Assembly: GCA_035235625.1 (NCBI GenBank)
Contig: CP141146.1
Span: 24,050,501-24,114,500, forward strand
Reading direction: 5' to 3'
DNA: 64,000 nucleotides
Source: Saururus chinensis
Taxonomy: Eukaryota; Streptophyta; Magnoliopsida; Piperales; Saururaceae
Shown here one piece after another: positions 45,271-57,477 of this stretch (position 1 is the stretch's first letter; the number at the start of each line of letters is the position of its first letter). The translations under genes and the position numbers were made by a program. Under the pieces are notes generated by a model, which had not been told where the DNA came from, did not search any database, and saw only the letters and a list, made by a program, of their open reading frames with translations.

Positions 45271-46085
45271 TAATGAACATCATCTCGAAACAGTACAATC
45301 AATTGATAATTAAATGGTACAATCGATCCATCGCTGGACATATCTCAGAAGTTAACGATCGATCGACACTTGAATCAACCCTTTGTAAAATGAAGTTGAG
45401 AGTTTATTAATTGATCGCTTCATAAACTAATCAATCACTCAAAGAGTTGTTTCTTAAGAAAATAGTGAACGAGCAATCACTATTTAAAACGATCGATCAC
45501 TAGCAGTATTAGTTGCCAAAAACAAGTCTTTCCAAAATAGTTTTATTTCTTTGTTGAAGTCAAATAGTCAATTTAACTTGGAGACCTATATAAGGCTAAG
45601 TTGTGATGAAATTAAAGAGAGATAAACCTAGAAAATATTAGAGAAGAAAGAACAATCCTTTACAAATTGTTTTCTTAGAGAATTCACAAAGGTGCTTTAA
45701 AAAATTGTTCATAGTGAATTCATGCTGGTGCACAACTAAAGTAAGAGGATTTTACATAGAAAATTTCATAGGAGAGTTAACAAAATTCATCAAAGGAGTT
45801 GAAGACACTCAAGAGGCAAATGAATAAAAAAGGAAGAAGTCTTTGTTTGAGTTGCTTGAAGAAGACAAAGAGCAAAATACGAAGAGGGAAAGCTTCCAGG
45901 ATTCAAGGAGGTTGAAGGCCAAAATAATTGAAGAGAAGATTGAAGAAAAGGATTTTGTGTCAAGTCTTAAGGTTGGTTGGTTAATTTTGAGTCTTGTAAG
46001 ATCTATATCATTATAGTTCATTGATTTAACCTTTGATCGAGGTTGCCATTGTTTTTAACTCTAGTTGGGGTTTGCCACATAAAAA
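45270..46085 (+). repeat. Partial 3' LTR of X3
   Basis: It matches 42360-42970 (for example TTGGAGACCTATATAAGGCT near 45579 against 42479). The LTR start and extreme end are missing. GATCGATC motifs cluster at 45320-45505. Confidence 0.65.
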
Positions 46086-46161
46086 TACTTGTGTGAATTT
46101 ATCTCTAGGAAGCAAAAAACAAGTAAGACACAATTCAAAATACATACCCGCAACTACAAAT

Positions 46162-47403
46162 TGAGATTTTAATATCTATCTCTAACTAAGGGGATCACTA
46201 GATTTACCATAACCCTAGTACTTAACGAGAGCAAGAATTAAGAGTCCTACCCTCTTTATGAACGAATTTCTTATATAGCAGAAATTATCAATTAACCATA
46301 AGCATATGTCATTACTATTCTATCAATCAAATGTCAAACTACAATCACGCAAATTCACACAAGAATTTTTTTGTGGAAAACCCCAACTAGAGTAAAAAAC
46401 CACGACAACCACTCTTTGCCTAAAATCAATGAACTAGCTGACAAGACTGTTTATAGGACACAAGAAAACCACCAATCTCTAAAGAAAATTCCAATACAAC
46501 TCCCTCTTGTTTGGTTCTCCTTCTCATTTTGCTATTGGCCTTCAAGTCTTCTCCCCAAGTCTTGAAGCTTTTTCCCTTCTTACTTTGTCTTTGTCTTCTT
46601 CTAGTCACCTCAATCACTCCTCATGGTTATTGATTTAACTTTGAGTCTTTTTAATCTCCCATTGAAGACTTGGTTGACACTCAATCTCCTCAACTTTGTG
46701 TGTGAAAAATACTCTTTGTTGTATCTCTTTTATGAATCAATTACCATTAAAACTATTCACTTAAACACAATGATAATTTTTGTGGAAAACAAATACAAAA
46801 GGACTGTCACTTTTTCTTCTTTGAAATTCTAGGTTTTCCTCCAATCAATTTTTTGTTTAATTAGCTTTTATATAAGTCATTAAGTCGGTTTATATCATAG
46901 AGTCTAGTTAGGAATGGTCTCTTTCCTAATATGCTTAAACTAGGTAACTTTGATAGATAGTGATCGATCGGTTCCAACAACAATCAATCTCTCCCAGATA
47001 TCAATCGGTTGAAAAACTATCGGCTAAAATTACAAAGTCATTTTCAAGAGCTGATCGATCGATCCTCCTAATATATAAACCAGCGATTGATTGATGAAGT
47101 ACTTATTTTCCAATGTTTCTCAAAAGAACTTCAAAGTAACTTTAAATAACTATTCATAATTAAAATTGAGTGATTTGTGTACATGAGGATGTAAAATTAA
47201 ACTTTTCACCTTGAGCACTCAACGTAGTCTTAAATCTTTTAACTTGATAACACAACTCCTATTTTTCAAGTCCACAAATTTCAAATCTGACTTGACCAAC
47301 AACATCTAGTCAGACTCCTAAGACTAAAATGTACATGAAGTTTTGGCATTGTTTTCATCATCAAAATTAGCCAATAAGTTGTTCATCACATATATCTCTT
47401 CCA
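46162..47403 (-). repeat. 5' LTR of copy H
   Basis: Minus strand from about TGGAAGAGATATATG at 47403 to AGATATTAAAATCTCA at 46162. It closely matches the F LTR (35996-37258) block by block. A leader with a degenerate TTGTAGTTGCGG primer-like site lies at 46100-46160. Confidence 0.75.
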
Positions 47404-47690
47404 ATAATATATACTCATAGAATTGCTTTAAGGTATGTGTTCCAATGAGTTGAAAATTGTGATCAATATAAATTTTGGCACACATGTCAAAATGTTTTGA
47501 CACAAATGTAACAACTTTTGGTTATATTTTTCAAATCGTTAAGATACATGTCAAAATGTTCAAACATATAGTCATAGAATTGTATTGACATATGTGATGA
47601 AAGGAGATGAACAATGTGCACAACAATTCAAACATATAAATGGAAATGTTTTCACATATCTCTATAAACATTTTACATATAATTAATAGT
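47404..47690. repeat. TTTTGACA-rich repeat beside family X LTR (right side)
   Basis: CACATGTCAAAATGTTTTGACAC and AAAGGAGATGAACAATGTG are counterparts of 35850-35990. The TGTCAAAA/TTTTGACA pairs form short palindromes. Confidence 0.5.
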
Positions 47691-47835
47691 TATGTTATAT
47701 AGTCATCCAAGGATTAAGAAATGTGTCAAATAGTCACCTAATGATTAAAATGTATGTTCTACAGTCATCCATCAATTAAGAAATATTTCATACGACCATC
47801 TAACGATTAAAAATATATCATACATCAATCTCTAT
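47690..47835 (+). repeat. About 34-bp tandem repeat (4 units)
   Basis: Units of the form TAGTCATCCAAGGATTAAGAAATGT recur at about 47701, 47731, 47761 and 47794 with small changes. No gene function is suggested. Confidence 0.75.
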
Positions 47836-47999
47836 CCAACGAGAATCATATCAACATTGCACACATGAACCATATAAACATTACCTATATCCATAAGTTC
47901 AACCAATGGTACCCCCTCAGGATATCAACTGGAATTTGTAGTCTTAAAAGTTGTGATATGTCCACTTGATGTAGTTGAAAAAAAAGTTTTGTGATAACT

Positions 48000-49212
48000 A
48001 TGTCGGATTGTAAATACGAAGCATGGTAAACAAACCTATAAGAATAAAGTGTGCCTACCTATATTCGAGTTGCAAGATATATTCTCTTCTTTTAAAATCA
48101 AACTTTTGATTTTACTTAAGCTAGTGCACACTATTCCAATGTGTTCTAACATAAAACAAACAAAACAATCACCAAGAAAAAACACCAAAATTTTACATTG
48201 AAACCCTCAACGAGAAAAATGACAAGACACTGTGTTTAGGCCAACAATGCATTATGTAAACAGGAGATTACAAAGTTATCATTTATAAGTCAAAAGACTC
48301 CATTTTCTTCAATCTAGTTTGTTCTTCACACCACATTAACTCTGAGTCAACAATTCCTTGGTTGTTTACCAGCATCCAATTGGTCTTCACACCTCCTTGT
48401 GCTTCAGAATGATCAAGGTCTTTATGTCTACACTCTTTGGCATAAATATCCTTGAACTTGATCTTCTTAGTGACAATATTTAATAAACCTCTTTTCCACT
48501 CAATTGTTTTTATGCTCTAATCTCACAAGTAATCACTCTTTTGATTAAGGTATATAAAAATATGAGCTAGAAGACTAATTTTCCCTAAACACCATTATAG
48601 AATCCTCTCCTATATTCTCTAAATTTTTTAAGTTTTCTCTCTTCTCTCCTCAGATTCTTAAACCTTTTTTATAGAATCTCATGTCCACAAAGGAAGTTTA
48701 CTTAAACTATGAATCTAAATCAAACTAGAATGGTCTAATTTAGGTAATTGTTGCTTGAAACGATCGATATTTTGAGAGAGTGATCGATCCCTTGCCAGTT
48801 TTGTTCATACAAGTCTCTTAAACTGATCGATCATTAGAAAAGGCAATTGTTCGGTCTTCCTCTTCGTTAAAAATATTGAATAGTCTTTCATGTCACTAAT
48901 CAATTGATCTAATAGGTGATCGTTTATTATTTCGGAGAACCTTGTGTAAAACATTCAAGGCCGATCAATCCTTCCATTTGGCAATCGATTGTTGTGAACA
49001 AAATTGTGAGATTTCATTCAAAACATCTACACAACTTCGTTTACCCTTAAGTGTTTGAGTGTGATATGTGTGTGTCTTTTTATCCATCGAAACTTTATCT
49101 TTAGGAACCGTTCTTTAGGTATAACATGACTAAAAAATTACACACATTTATGACATGGTTTTGATCACATAAATAAGCCAATGTGTGACATATGATTTCA
49201 TATATTCTTACA
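48000..49212 (-). repeat. 3' LTR of Sirevirus G
   Basis: On the minus strand it starts TGTAAGAATATATGAAATC at 49212, right after the polypurine tract. It resembles family X LTRs in its start and in GATCGATC-type motifs (48758-48850), but is otherwise diverged. The far end is approximate. Confidence 0.65.
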
Positions 49213-49340
49213 ATCTTCCACTTTGGTAATTTCTTGACAAAACGCTACAATCCATCATTTGAAATAAAAATATAACTCTATAATACATAAATAGATTTAA
49301 AAAGGTTGTCCAAACATTCATAGACTCTCCCCCTTTATAT
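49213..49340 (-). other. Two polypurine tracts of G
   Basis: AAAGTGGAAGAT (49213-49224) touches the LTR, and ATAAAGGGGGAGAG (49325-49338) lies about 110 bp upstream in element orientation. This is the multiple-tract arrangement known for Sireviruses. Confidence 0.75.
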
Positions 49341-50780
49341 ATGATACCATAATTTCTAATGTGTTGATGTCTTCAATCGGCATTTAACCTACACATCAAC
49401 AAACACAAACATACAGGTATAATACTATTCCAAGCAACAAGTATGTCGAGTGGAAGATTAAACAAGTCAACCAATACAAGATTCTTGTTATCAATGAACA
49501 CAATTTTTCTTTGTTAATTTTTTTGTTAGTTGTATCTTCCCTCAATTCTATTATTTTAACCTTAAGGATATCATAATACTTTCTCCTCCTTTTTATCATG
49601 AATAAACAAATTTAAAGTGAAGGAAAGGAGATAAACTAAGAGAAAATTTGTCAAATCATTTTGAAACCACATGAATGATTTGAATTTGAAGGAAAGTCAA
49701 AACTATTCTATGTGTTTGAAAATATATAGCTTTATCATGAATGAAAACAATATCAAGGTTTCAATTTGACATAACATGTGTATCCCACATGAAGCACAAC
49801 ATAATCTTATCAATCACTCGACTTAAAGAATCAAAATTTTAAGGATAAAACTAATAATAGTGGGATATGCAAAAGTGTTTTACATTATCTTAATGATTAT
49901 ATGAAGATTATTCAAAAATAACACTAGGATATCAATGGATAATAACATTAAAAACACATATCCCCATCAAGTACTTGGCCTATGCTTGCTCACTATATGA
50001 TCATTGATTTACATCAAATAAGAATAAGTACAATGTGCATGTGTCTTGCCAATATTGTCCTTTTCACCTTTTCATTTAATGCATTTTTCCAAATTTTTAA
50101 TTTATTTTATAAGGCTTGGCTTTGTCTTAGTTCTCATAAACTTGCACTTTTCAATTTTTTTAATTCTATGCCTTTTCAAATGTTAAGGGTTATCACAAGA
50201 TAACTCATGTAGGAAGCCCTCTTCGTCATCTTTATTAGAACTATTTTGACAATCTTTACATAAGATATTCAAAGAGATAAAAAAATATATTAAATCTCAA
50301 TTAGTTCGCAAAGGAATCCAAATGGCCAACTACCTTATACTACCTCATAGCATCAAAGTCTAGATGTAAATCAACATTATTATACATTTAACTTTGTAGA
50401 AGGTTTTGAATTCTAAAAGTGAGTACGACGTTAATTAGTAACTTAATAGTATATAAATTAATAACATGAATCTTAAGACTTAAATTAAAATATTTACAAT
50501 TAGTCCTCTTGATTTAAGATTTTCATCGCTATGCATGGAATGTGTAACCCACCCTGTCCAAAGGGTTAATAGTTAATAGTGTGATTCATGATATCCATGC
50601 TATTTAATTTGAAAACAAAAAGTACATCAAAACAAAACAACTAAAACTAAAAGTAACAAAAAAACTATTTTGTTTTGTGTCCCCAAAAATAATTTTTTTC
50701 AAGACAAGGGACATGACTTTTCCTGTGGAATTACTCTTGGCAAGAAATCCCAATGGCTTTCCTAAGGTTGATTAACTTAT
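49341..50780 (-). other. G region between RNase H and LTR, no clear gene
   Basis: In this place Sireviruses can carry an env-like ORF. I see only short frames, such as 49396-49599 on the minus strand, with a basic start and a hydrophobic LLGIVLYLYVCVC end. Too little is left for an assignment. Confidence 0.35.
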
Positions 50781-51250
50781 TGAAATTCAAAAGGTTTTGT
50801 GAAGAGATCAGCCAATTGAAACTTAGTAGAAATATGTTCTAAGTTCATTATTTTATCCTCTACGAAATCCTGAATAAAGTGATGTCTAATGTCCATATAC
50901 TTAGTTTGAGAGTATTGGACATGATTGTGTGAAATTTTAATTAAACTTAGGTTATCACAATAAAAGATTCATAGTCAATTAGCATCATTTTCATGCACAA
51001 TTGTGTCCAACCACTTCCAAAAGCGATGTATTCAACCTTAGCGGTTGATAATGAGATACAATTTTGCTTAATGTTATGCCAAGATACAAGGCAATTTTTG
51101 ACATAGATACATCTTCCTGACGTACTATTCCTATCATCCTAGCCTAGTTTGCATTAGAGTACCCTACTAATTCAGATGTAGTGTCAAATTGGTACCACAA
51201 GCTACATCTCATAGAATCACTCCCATATTTTATGATTTTTTTTACTGCCA
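50780..51250 (-). pseudogene. G copia RNase H
   Basis: Minus-strand frames with shifts give HMMAVKKIIKY, STAKVEYIAFGS, QTKYMDIRHHF-like and QLADLFTKP, the conserved order of Ty1/copia RNase H. It continues from the RT at 51260-51960. Frameshifts and stops show it is dead. Confidence 0.8.
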
Positions 51251-51256
51251 TCATGT

Positions 51257-51476
51257 GAGACTCTTTAAGATCAGCCTATTATCTAGCACAACTCCTACAC
51301 TAAGTGAAATGTGTGGGCAACTAGTAGTTAAATACAAGATACTACCTATCATGATCATATACATTATGTGAGGCTCTTTAGGATCAACCTTATATCTAGC
51401 ACGACTCCTACACTAAGTGAAATGTTTGGGCAACTGACAGTTAAATATAAGAGACTACCTATCATGCTCCTATATA
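51257..51476 (-). repeat. Tandem duplication of an RT segment in G
   Basis: 51257-51365 and 51366-51475 are about 110-bp copies, sharing ACTCCTACACTAAGTGAAAT and ACTACCTATCATG with roughly 10 differences. Both encode an MIGSLLYLT...SLSVGV RT segment on the minus strand. Confidence 0.88.
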
Positions 51477-51960
51477 CTAGTTGATCAACAAATTTACCTG
51501 AGGTGCCCCTGGTTAACTTGTTGGAAGGAGACATTGGAGTCTTAACATATTTTTCATCTTGAAGTCCAAACTTCTTCACAAGCTCTCTTACAAACTTTAT
51601 TTGTGATATAAAGATTCTTGACTATATTTGTTGTACCTACAAACGAAAAAGATAGGTCAGTAAACCTTTCATACTCACTCCAAATTCTTTATTCATTTCC
51701 TTTGCAAAAGACTTGGTCAACTTGTCATTGGTAGAGTTAGAAATTATATCATCTACATAGATTTGAGCCATCATAACATGTTTCCCAAAACTTTTTGATG
51801 AAAAGTGTTCTATCACCACCTAATGTATAGCCTTTTTTTGCAAAATATTGTGTTATTTGTTCATACCATGCTCTTGGAGCTTGTTTCAATCAATACAAAG
51901 GTTTTTTAAACTTGAATACATAATCCGAATGGTGATGATCAATAAGCCCTTTAGGTTTTA
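51257..51960 (-). pseudogene. G copia reverse transcriptase, C-terminal half
   Basis: Minus-strand frames show LKQAPRAWYEQITQYF, IYVDDIISNSTN (the YVDD catalytic box) and MKKFGLQDEKYVKTPM then YRSMIGSLLYLT, in copia order. A stop precedes LKQAP. The N-terminal half lies at 53385-53590, separated by an insertion. Confidence 0.87.
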
Positions 51961-51974
51961 GATGCACTAAAATA

Positions 51975-53380
51975 ATGTTGAAGTAAATGTCTTCAAATCT
52001 TGAATTTCAATCTTAACTTGTGTTAATTCATTACTTATTTGGGCTGCTTATATTTTGAATAGGTGAGTTGGACCTCAATTATGTTTACATGTCTAAACAG
52101 GCTTCAACAGATCAAACTTGAAGAGGAAGTAAAGCCCAACTACCTAAAGATATTCAATGGTTAAGAATTTTTTCTTATTGGTCTAAACATGCATAGAATG
52201 GTCAAATGCAACCACGTAGACCCATTGGATTTCATATTTGCATCAAGAGAACTAAATTCTAGAAGGAGCTTATTTGGATATATTGATACAACTTTAGTAT
52301 TTCTGTCATCTCTTTCCATATAAATTTATGATTGACATGATTCAGGTGCCATTGTAAATAATACTTTCATGGTTATAATCATTATTTTAGGAAGAAATTT
52401 ATAGGTCCAAAGATTTATGGGCCGAATAAGACGTGCAAAGGGATAGCTCGTCAATCAACTATAGGCCAACACATGGAGGATCTTTTTTATGGTTGTGATT
52501 GCTATACATAAGAAAAGATGATGAGGTTGATTGTATAACTATAAAAGGAGTAAAAATACTTATTTGATAAAAAAATATTCATTTTCAAAGAAATAACTAA
52601 TCAAACATCCAATCAAGGGATGTGATTGGACCTTCCCCTTTGAAGCCACCCTTTCTACTCATATAAAAGATGGGATAACATGGAAGAAGCATCACCCCCT
52701 CCTCTTCAGAGCTCTCTTCTCCTATTTTCTTTTCTTATTTTGTAGTTCTTTGTTTTTAAGTTTTATTGCAATGACTTGTTAAGCTCTCTAACTAAGGCTA
52801 GAGGTGATTTGTAACAATCTAATAAAGTTTTATTCATGTTTCATCATTATTTTCAAGTAAGTATTGGTTATTTGAAGTGATGTTCATTTAATATTGTTCT
52901 TCTTCTTGTTTTTTTATGATCAGAATACATCCGATGTTTGAAGTCTATCATTTTTGATATTTTGTAGTTTTAATACATAGAACTTTTGAAGAAAAAATTA
53001 TTTTATTCCTTCATCTATTAAAAGTATTATCTATTTTTATTTTTTCTTTTAATGTTCAGATCTTCCGGTTAGATAGAATCTTAATTGAATTCTAACTGAG
53101 ATAACATGATACATAAAGAACATCATTAGATGGTACTATCTCGCTCAATGTCCTAGTGTTTTATATTATTAAATTTCACCTTAATACTTTCATTGATTAA
53201 ATACTCTTTCATTCCCCCTCTTTATTTTTGTTTACTCATTCTATATTGTAACCATTGTCATTGTCACATAAAGGCAATCCTTGTGGATTTGACCTTGGAA
53301 GACTACATCTACTTATGCACATGCAAGTAATGCAACCATAAGATTTGGTACAATTTAATGAGTCAATAGTTTAAGTGTAA
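51975..53380 (+). repeat. Insertion splitting the G RT, probably a solo LTR
   Basis: About 1.4 kb of non-coding DNA interrupts the RT between its AFLNGNLEEEAYM and KPKGLIDHHH parts. It has a TATAAAAGATGG promoter-like site near 52663, an AATAAAGTTTTATT signal near 52821 and a late TTGTGGATTTGACC stretch typical of gypsy U5. No coding frame. Exact ends and target duplication could not be fixed. Confidence 0.5.
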
Positions 53381-53384
53381 TAGC

Positions 53385-53590
53385 TGCTATACATATAGGC
53401 CTCTTCTTCTAAGTTCCCATTCAAAAAGGCACTCTTGACATCCAAATGGACTCAAGTTTAGAAATTGGAGCAACAGTTTCATCAAAATCTATTCCTTCCA
53501 CTTGTGTATATCCTTGAGCAACCAATCAGGCTTTATTGCAGACAACAATGCTTGTTCATCTGTCTTATTCTTGTAGATTTACAAAAAAGA
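53385..53590 (-). pseudogene. G copia reverse transcriptase, N-terminal part
   Basis: Across frameshifts the minus strand encodes LVAQGYTQVEGIDFDETVAP and AFLNGNLEEE, classic early copia RT motifs. At 53590 it meets copy X2, and the integrase and protease that should lie upstream are absent. Confidence 0.82.
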
Positions 53591-53599
53591 ATGGAATAT

Positions 53600-55340
53600 G
53601 ATAAAAAACACAAAAAAATCAGTGTTGCTTTTGCTTGAGTTTGCAATTGGCTTTGTTTTGTTTTTGATAAGTTCAACTCTTCAGATATATTGAGATTAAT
53701 TTTCTTTTATCTAAAAAGTAACATGGTTAATGGTCAAACATACTTTAACTAAGAGAAGGACACAAAACAAGGAGAGTGGAGATCAATTTGATTTTTTTGC
53801 TTAATGTTGCAATTCTCAAATTTTAAAAATTTGCACACATCATGTTGATACTCAAGTCACTTTTATTCATGAGCATGAAGAGAGAATTCTTAAATATAAG
53901 TTGACTTATGCATTTCGATTTTAGTTGAGTCTAGGTAATCAAATTAGAAGATCTTCGGCTAGATTTCTATTTAGAATTTAAAAGAAAAGAAAATTCCATG
54001 TAATATACTTCAATGTTAATGAGTCCTATATACTTTAATATCTCTTTAGATAATGGAATTGTCCTCGAAAAGATGATGGGGAAGAGCAAGCTATTTAGGT
54101 CAACCTAGGGCACTGTGATGCTCCCATCTGCTTGAAACTAAAAAAAATAAATAAAAAAAAGAATATTATGTTGCAAGTAGAACAGATATAGAAAAAACTA
54201 AGCACTAGAAAATGAATTGAAGAAAAATATCATATCTTAAAAAAGCCATAAGCATGTTGATTACGAGATTTTGATTGTTTTTATCTTTTTAAAAAAATCA
54301 TGTACATAGATTTTAGCTAAAGAGAGTTGAAAAATGTGAACTTCGTATTTACTAGGGTTTGTACAAATTGGTGCTAGTTTTTATAATAGTGATCTTGCGA
54401 GATTCATGATTAAAATAGACAATAGTTTATTACATTGGTGATTTTTCTTCAAAAACTAATAAACTATGATTAATGCATGAAAAAGAAGAGAATAAAATTG
54501 ATCTAAGGAAAAATATTAATAAAAATAATTTGTGGATCCACTTAGATTAAAACAGAATTGAACACAAAATCATCAAAAGAGTTCAACGTTGTTGATTTTT
54601 AGTGTTTCAGTTTTAAAAAGAGTTTTAAGTGTCAATTTTTTTTATTTTGATGGGAAATGTCTTGCAATTTTCAGGAATTTATAAGATTTTTTTGGATTAC
54701 TTTTTATTTTTATAATTTTAATTATTTTTGGAAAATCAAATTCATTCAAGAATGATTGATCTATCATCTCGCCAAAGCTTTGTTTTAAATTTCATTTAAT
54801 TTTATTTCAAGTCTATTTCAGTCCAAACTATTTCAAAGAGTGCTTAGGGGCGAATATAGGCAAATTGAAGTGTTTTGGCACAATCAAATTCGACATTTCA
54901 CATCAAAATCAAGAATTTCATTTCGGCCAAGGTGAGTTCCGAAACTATTATTTTGATTTTTAGTTATTTTTCAATGGTTTTCCATGTGATTTAAACCGAT
55001 AGGAATGTTTGAAATAGGTTCATCTAAATTTGCTTAAAATTTCATGAAATTTAGTTTGTTAAAACTTTAGGTTTTATGAAAAATCAATGGCAGTTTCATG
55101 TTTTTGACCAAATTTGTCAGTTGATCTAGTTAGAAAGTTTAATCCACTAATTGAGATATACCATATGTTCAAATTTAGAGACATTCTAACATAAAACTTT
55201 TATAGGTTTATTTAAAAATCAAAATTTGAATTTTTGGCACGCTTTTGAAAGTGTTTTTAAAATTGTAAGATATTTATTATTGTAATTTATTTATTCTTAT
55301 TTTATGCTTAGCCCTAGGTTATTTTATCATATAATTTAGA
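53600..55340 (+). other. Family X conserved non-coding core in X2
   Basis: It parallels X1 310-1886 and 2993-3170 almost throughout. Examples are the ATGATGGG...TATTTAGGTCA block at 54076, the TTGATGGGAAATGTCTT block at 54647 and the ATGTGATTTAAACCGATAGGAATG block at 54984. It has no open frames of length, despite its conservation among copies. Confidence 0.75.
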
Positions 55341-55342
55341 TA

Positions 55343-55385
55343 GTGAGAGCTAAGAAGCAAAAGCTAACGAGTGAGGCTCAGGGGA
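55343..55385 (+). pseudogene. X2 3' ORF, first 14 codons before the CACTA insertion
   Basis: GAGAGCTAAGAAGCAAAAGC matches the start of the X1 ORF at 3178, but the ATG is lost (GATAGTGAGAG against GATGAGGAGAG). The CACTA element follows at 55386. Confidence 0.6.
55383..55385. repeat. CACTA target duplication GGA (left)
   Basis: GGA is repeated at 59839-59841, the 3-bp duplication typical of CACTA transposons. Confidence 0.85.
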
Positions 55386-55409
55386 CACTACAACAAAAAG
55401 GACTATTAG

Positions 55410-55720
55410 CGACGAAATACAAAGAGTCGCAAAAAATTAACTATTTGCTACACTTTTTTAAAAGCGTCACAAATAAAACAAAGTTTAATTTAAAATAAAA
55501 ATTAAGACAATTTGTGATGCAAGTAAAAAATAATCAAAATTAGTCCTAACAAAATTAAAAAAATATTATTTTATTTGCGATGCTTTTTTATAAGCATCGG
55601 AAATATTGGTACTATTTGCAACACATATAGAAAATATTGCAAATCGTATTAAAAAATTATAAAAACAACTTCTTTTATTTGCAACGCTTTGCTATAACCA
55701 TCGAAAATATTTATAAATTT
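55410..55720 (+). repeat. Left subterminal repeats of the CACTA
   Basis: Repeated short motifs of the form TTAGCGACG, AAGCGTCACAAAT, TTTGCGATGC and TATTTGCAACGC in both orientations. Subterminal arrays of this kind bind the CACTA accessory protein in En/Spm. Confidence 0.75.
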
Positions 55721-55771
55721 CTTTATTATTTTTTATGTAATAATTATTATTTAAAAATATAATAACTAAAA

Positions 55772-57190
55772 ATTAAATTAAATTCCTATACCTTCTCCTG
55801 CTCGTCAAAGCTAGGGGCGTGAGAGAGAGGAGAGAGACAAAGAGAGAGAAAGAGGAGGGGAGAGAGAAAGAAGAGAGGTGAGAGAGAGGAAAGAGAGACA
55901 CAGAGAGTGAGATAGAGGAGAGAAAAAAGAGAAGAGGGAGAGTAAACCGAGAGAAGAGAGACGATAGAGAGAGAGAGAGAAAAAAAAGAGAGTGAACAGA
56001 GTCGAGGAGAGAAGAGAGAGAAGAAGAGAGAGAGAGAGAGAGAGTGAAGAGAGAGATATGAGAGAGAGGTGAAGAGAGAGACAAGAGGAAAGAGAAGAGT
56101 GAGAGAGAGTTATATAGACAGATAAAGCGAAGAGGGAGATAGAGTAGATGTGAAAATAAGAAATTCAACACAGACCAAAATAGAAAGAGTGGGAGGGTCA
56201 CCGGATTCGGGTGAGAGTTGGAGGATGGGGGAGAGGGCATGAGATGTTAATTTTAATTTTTTGAATTTTTTATTATATATTATATTTTAAAAAGAATAAA
56301 AAAATTAAAAAAAGTATTAGCTACGCATAGGAATATGTGTCACTAATACACTAGCTATTAATTTAGCAAACACGTATGTGTCGCTAATACCTAGTGTGTT
56401 AGCGTCACATATTCTTAAGCGTCACTACTACATTTTTTTTCTTATTTTAAAAATATAATAAAAACAAAAATTCCTAGAAATTTAAATTCCCCTACTCTCC
56501 CCTCTCATCCTTAGAGCCGGGGCTCATTCTGCCATGCGTGAGAGAGAGAGGAGGAAAGAGAGATAGAGAGAGGGAGAGGGAGAGGGAGGGAGAGAGAGTA
56601 GGTGAAGAGAGAGAAAAGAGAGAGAGAAGACACTGGAGATAGAGTGAGAGTAGAAGGAGAGAGTGAAGATAGAGAGAGAATATGTGAGGGAGAAGAAAGA
56701 GAGTGGAGACAGAAAGTGTGTGTGTCAAAGAGATAAGAGAGAGAGGGAGAGAGAAAGAGAAAGAAAGCAAAGAGAGATAGAGTAGATGTGAATGTAATAA
56801 ATTCGACACAGACCAAAATAGAGAGACATGAAAGTCATCGAACAGTCACAAGAGGAGGTGGAGAGGGGAGAGACAATGAGAATTTAATTTTAATGTTTTA
56901 AAATTTTTTTATTATATATTATATTTTAAAAATAAAATAAAATATAGGTATTAGTGATGCAAACTCATATGTGTCGCTAATACTTGATTAGCGATGCATA
57001 GGAATATGCGTCAATAATACATTTTTTATTTTTATTTTTTTAAAATGTAATATATAATAAATAAATTCTTACACTCTCTCCCCCCTCCTCCATGCTGACG
57101 CACACGAGAGAGAGGAGAGAGAGAAGAGAGAGAAGGGAGAGAAGAGAGAGAGGAGAGAGAGGGGAGAGAGTAGAGAGAGAAAAAATAGTA
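55772..57190 (+). repeat. Three tandem GA-microsatellite units in the CACTA
   Basis: Units start near 55772, 56482 and 57062, each with AAATTC(C/T)TA.AC, a CTC-rich lead-in and then a long GAGAGA tract. The first two continue with ATTCRACACAGACCAAAATAG and AT-rich DNA ending in GCGTC-type motifs. Unit length is about 600-700 bp; the third is shortened. Confidence 0.8.
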
Positions 57191-57477
57191 TTTAAAAAAA
57201 TCAGCCTATTTGTGACGTTGTGTATTGAGTGTCACAAAGAGTACTGTTTATTAAAAGAAATATGTTTTAGACTATTCGCCAGTTTATAAGAAGCGTCACA
57301 AATAATACTAATAGAGGCATCACTAAATCACAATCATGGCAATTATTAGTACTATTTTTTATGCATCTTATGAGCGTCGCAAATAGTCTAAAAAATATTT
57401 TTTAAGAAATGGTACTATTTGCGACTCTCTCAAGGGAGTGCCACAAATGGGCTAAAATATCTTTGTTTTAAATACTC

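Larger units (their letters stand above)
42039..46085 (+). mobile_element. Family X copy X3 (plus strand, internally deleted)
   Basis: Order: LTR (42039-43047), leader, gag-like coiled-coil frame (43202-44000), non-coding core (44160-45270), then part of a second LTR (about 45270-46085). The 3' ORF and polypurine tracts are missing, so core and LTR are joined by a deletion. It sits inside copy H in the opposite orientation. Confidence 0.65.
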
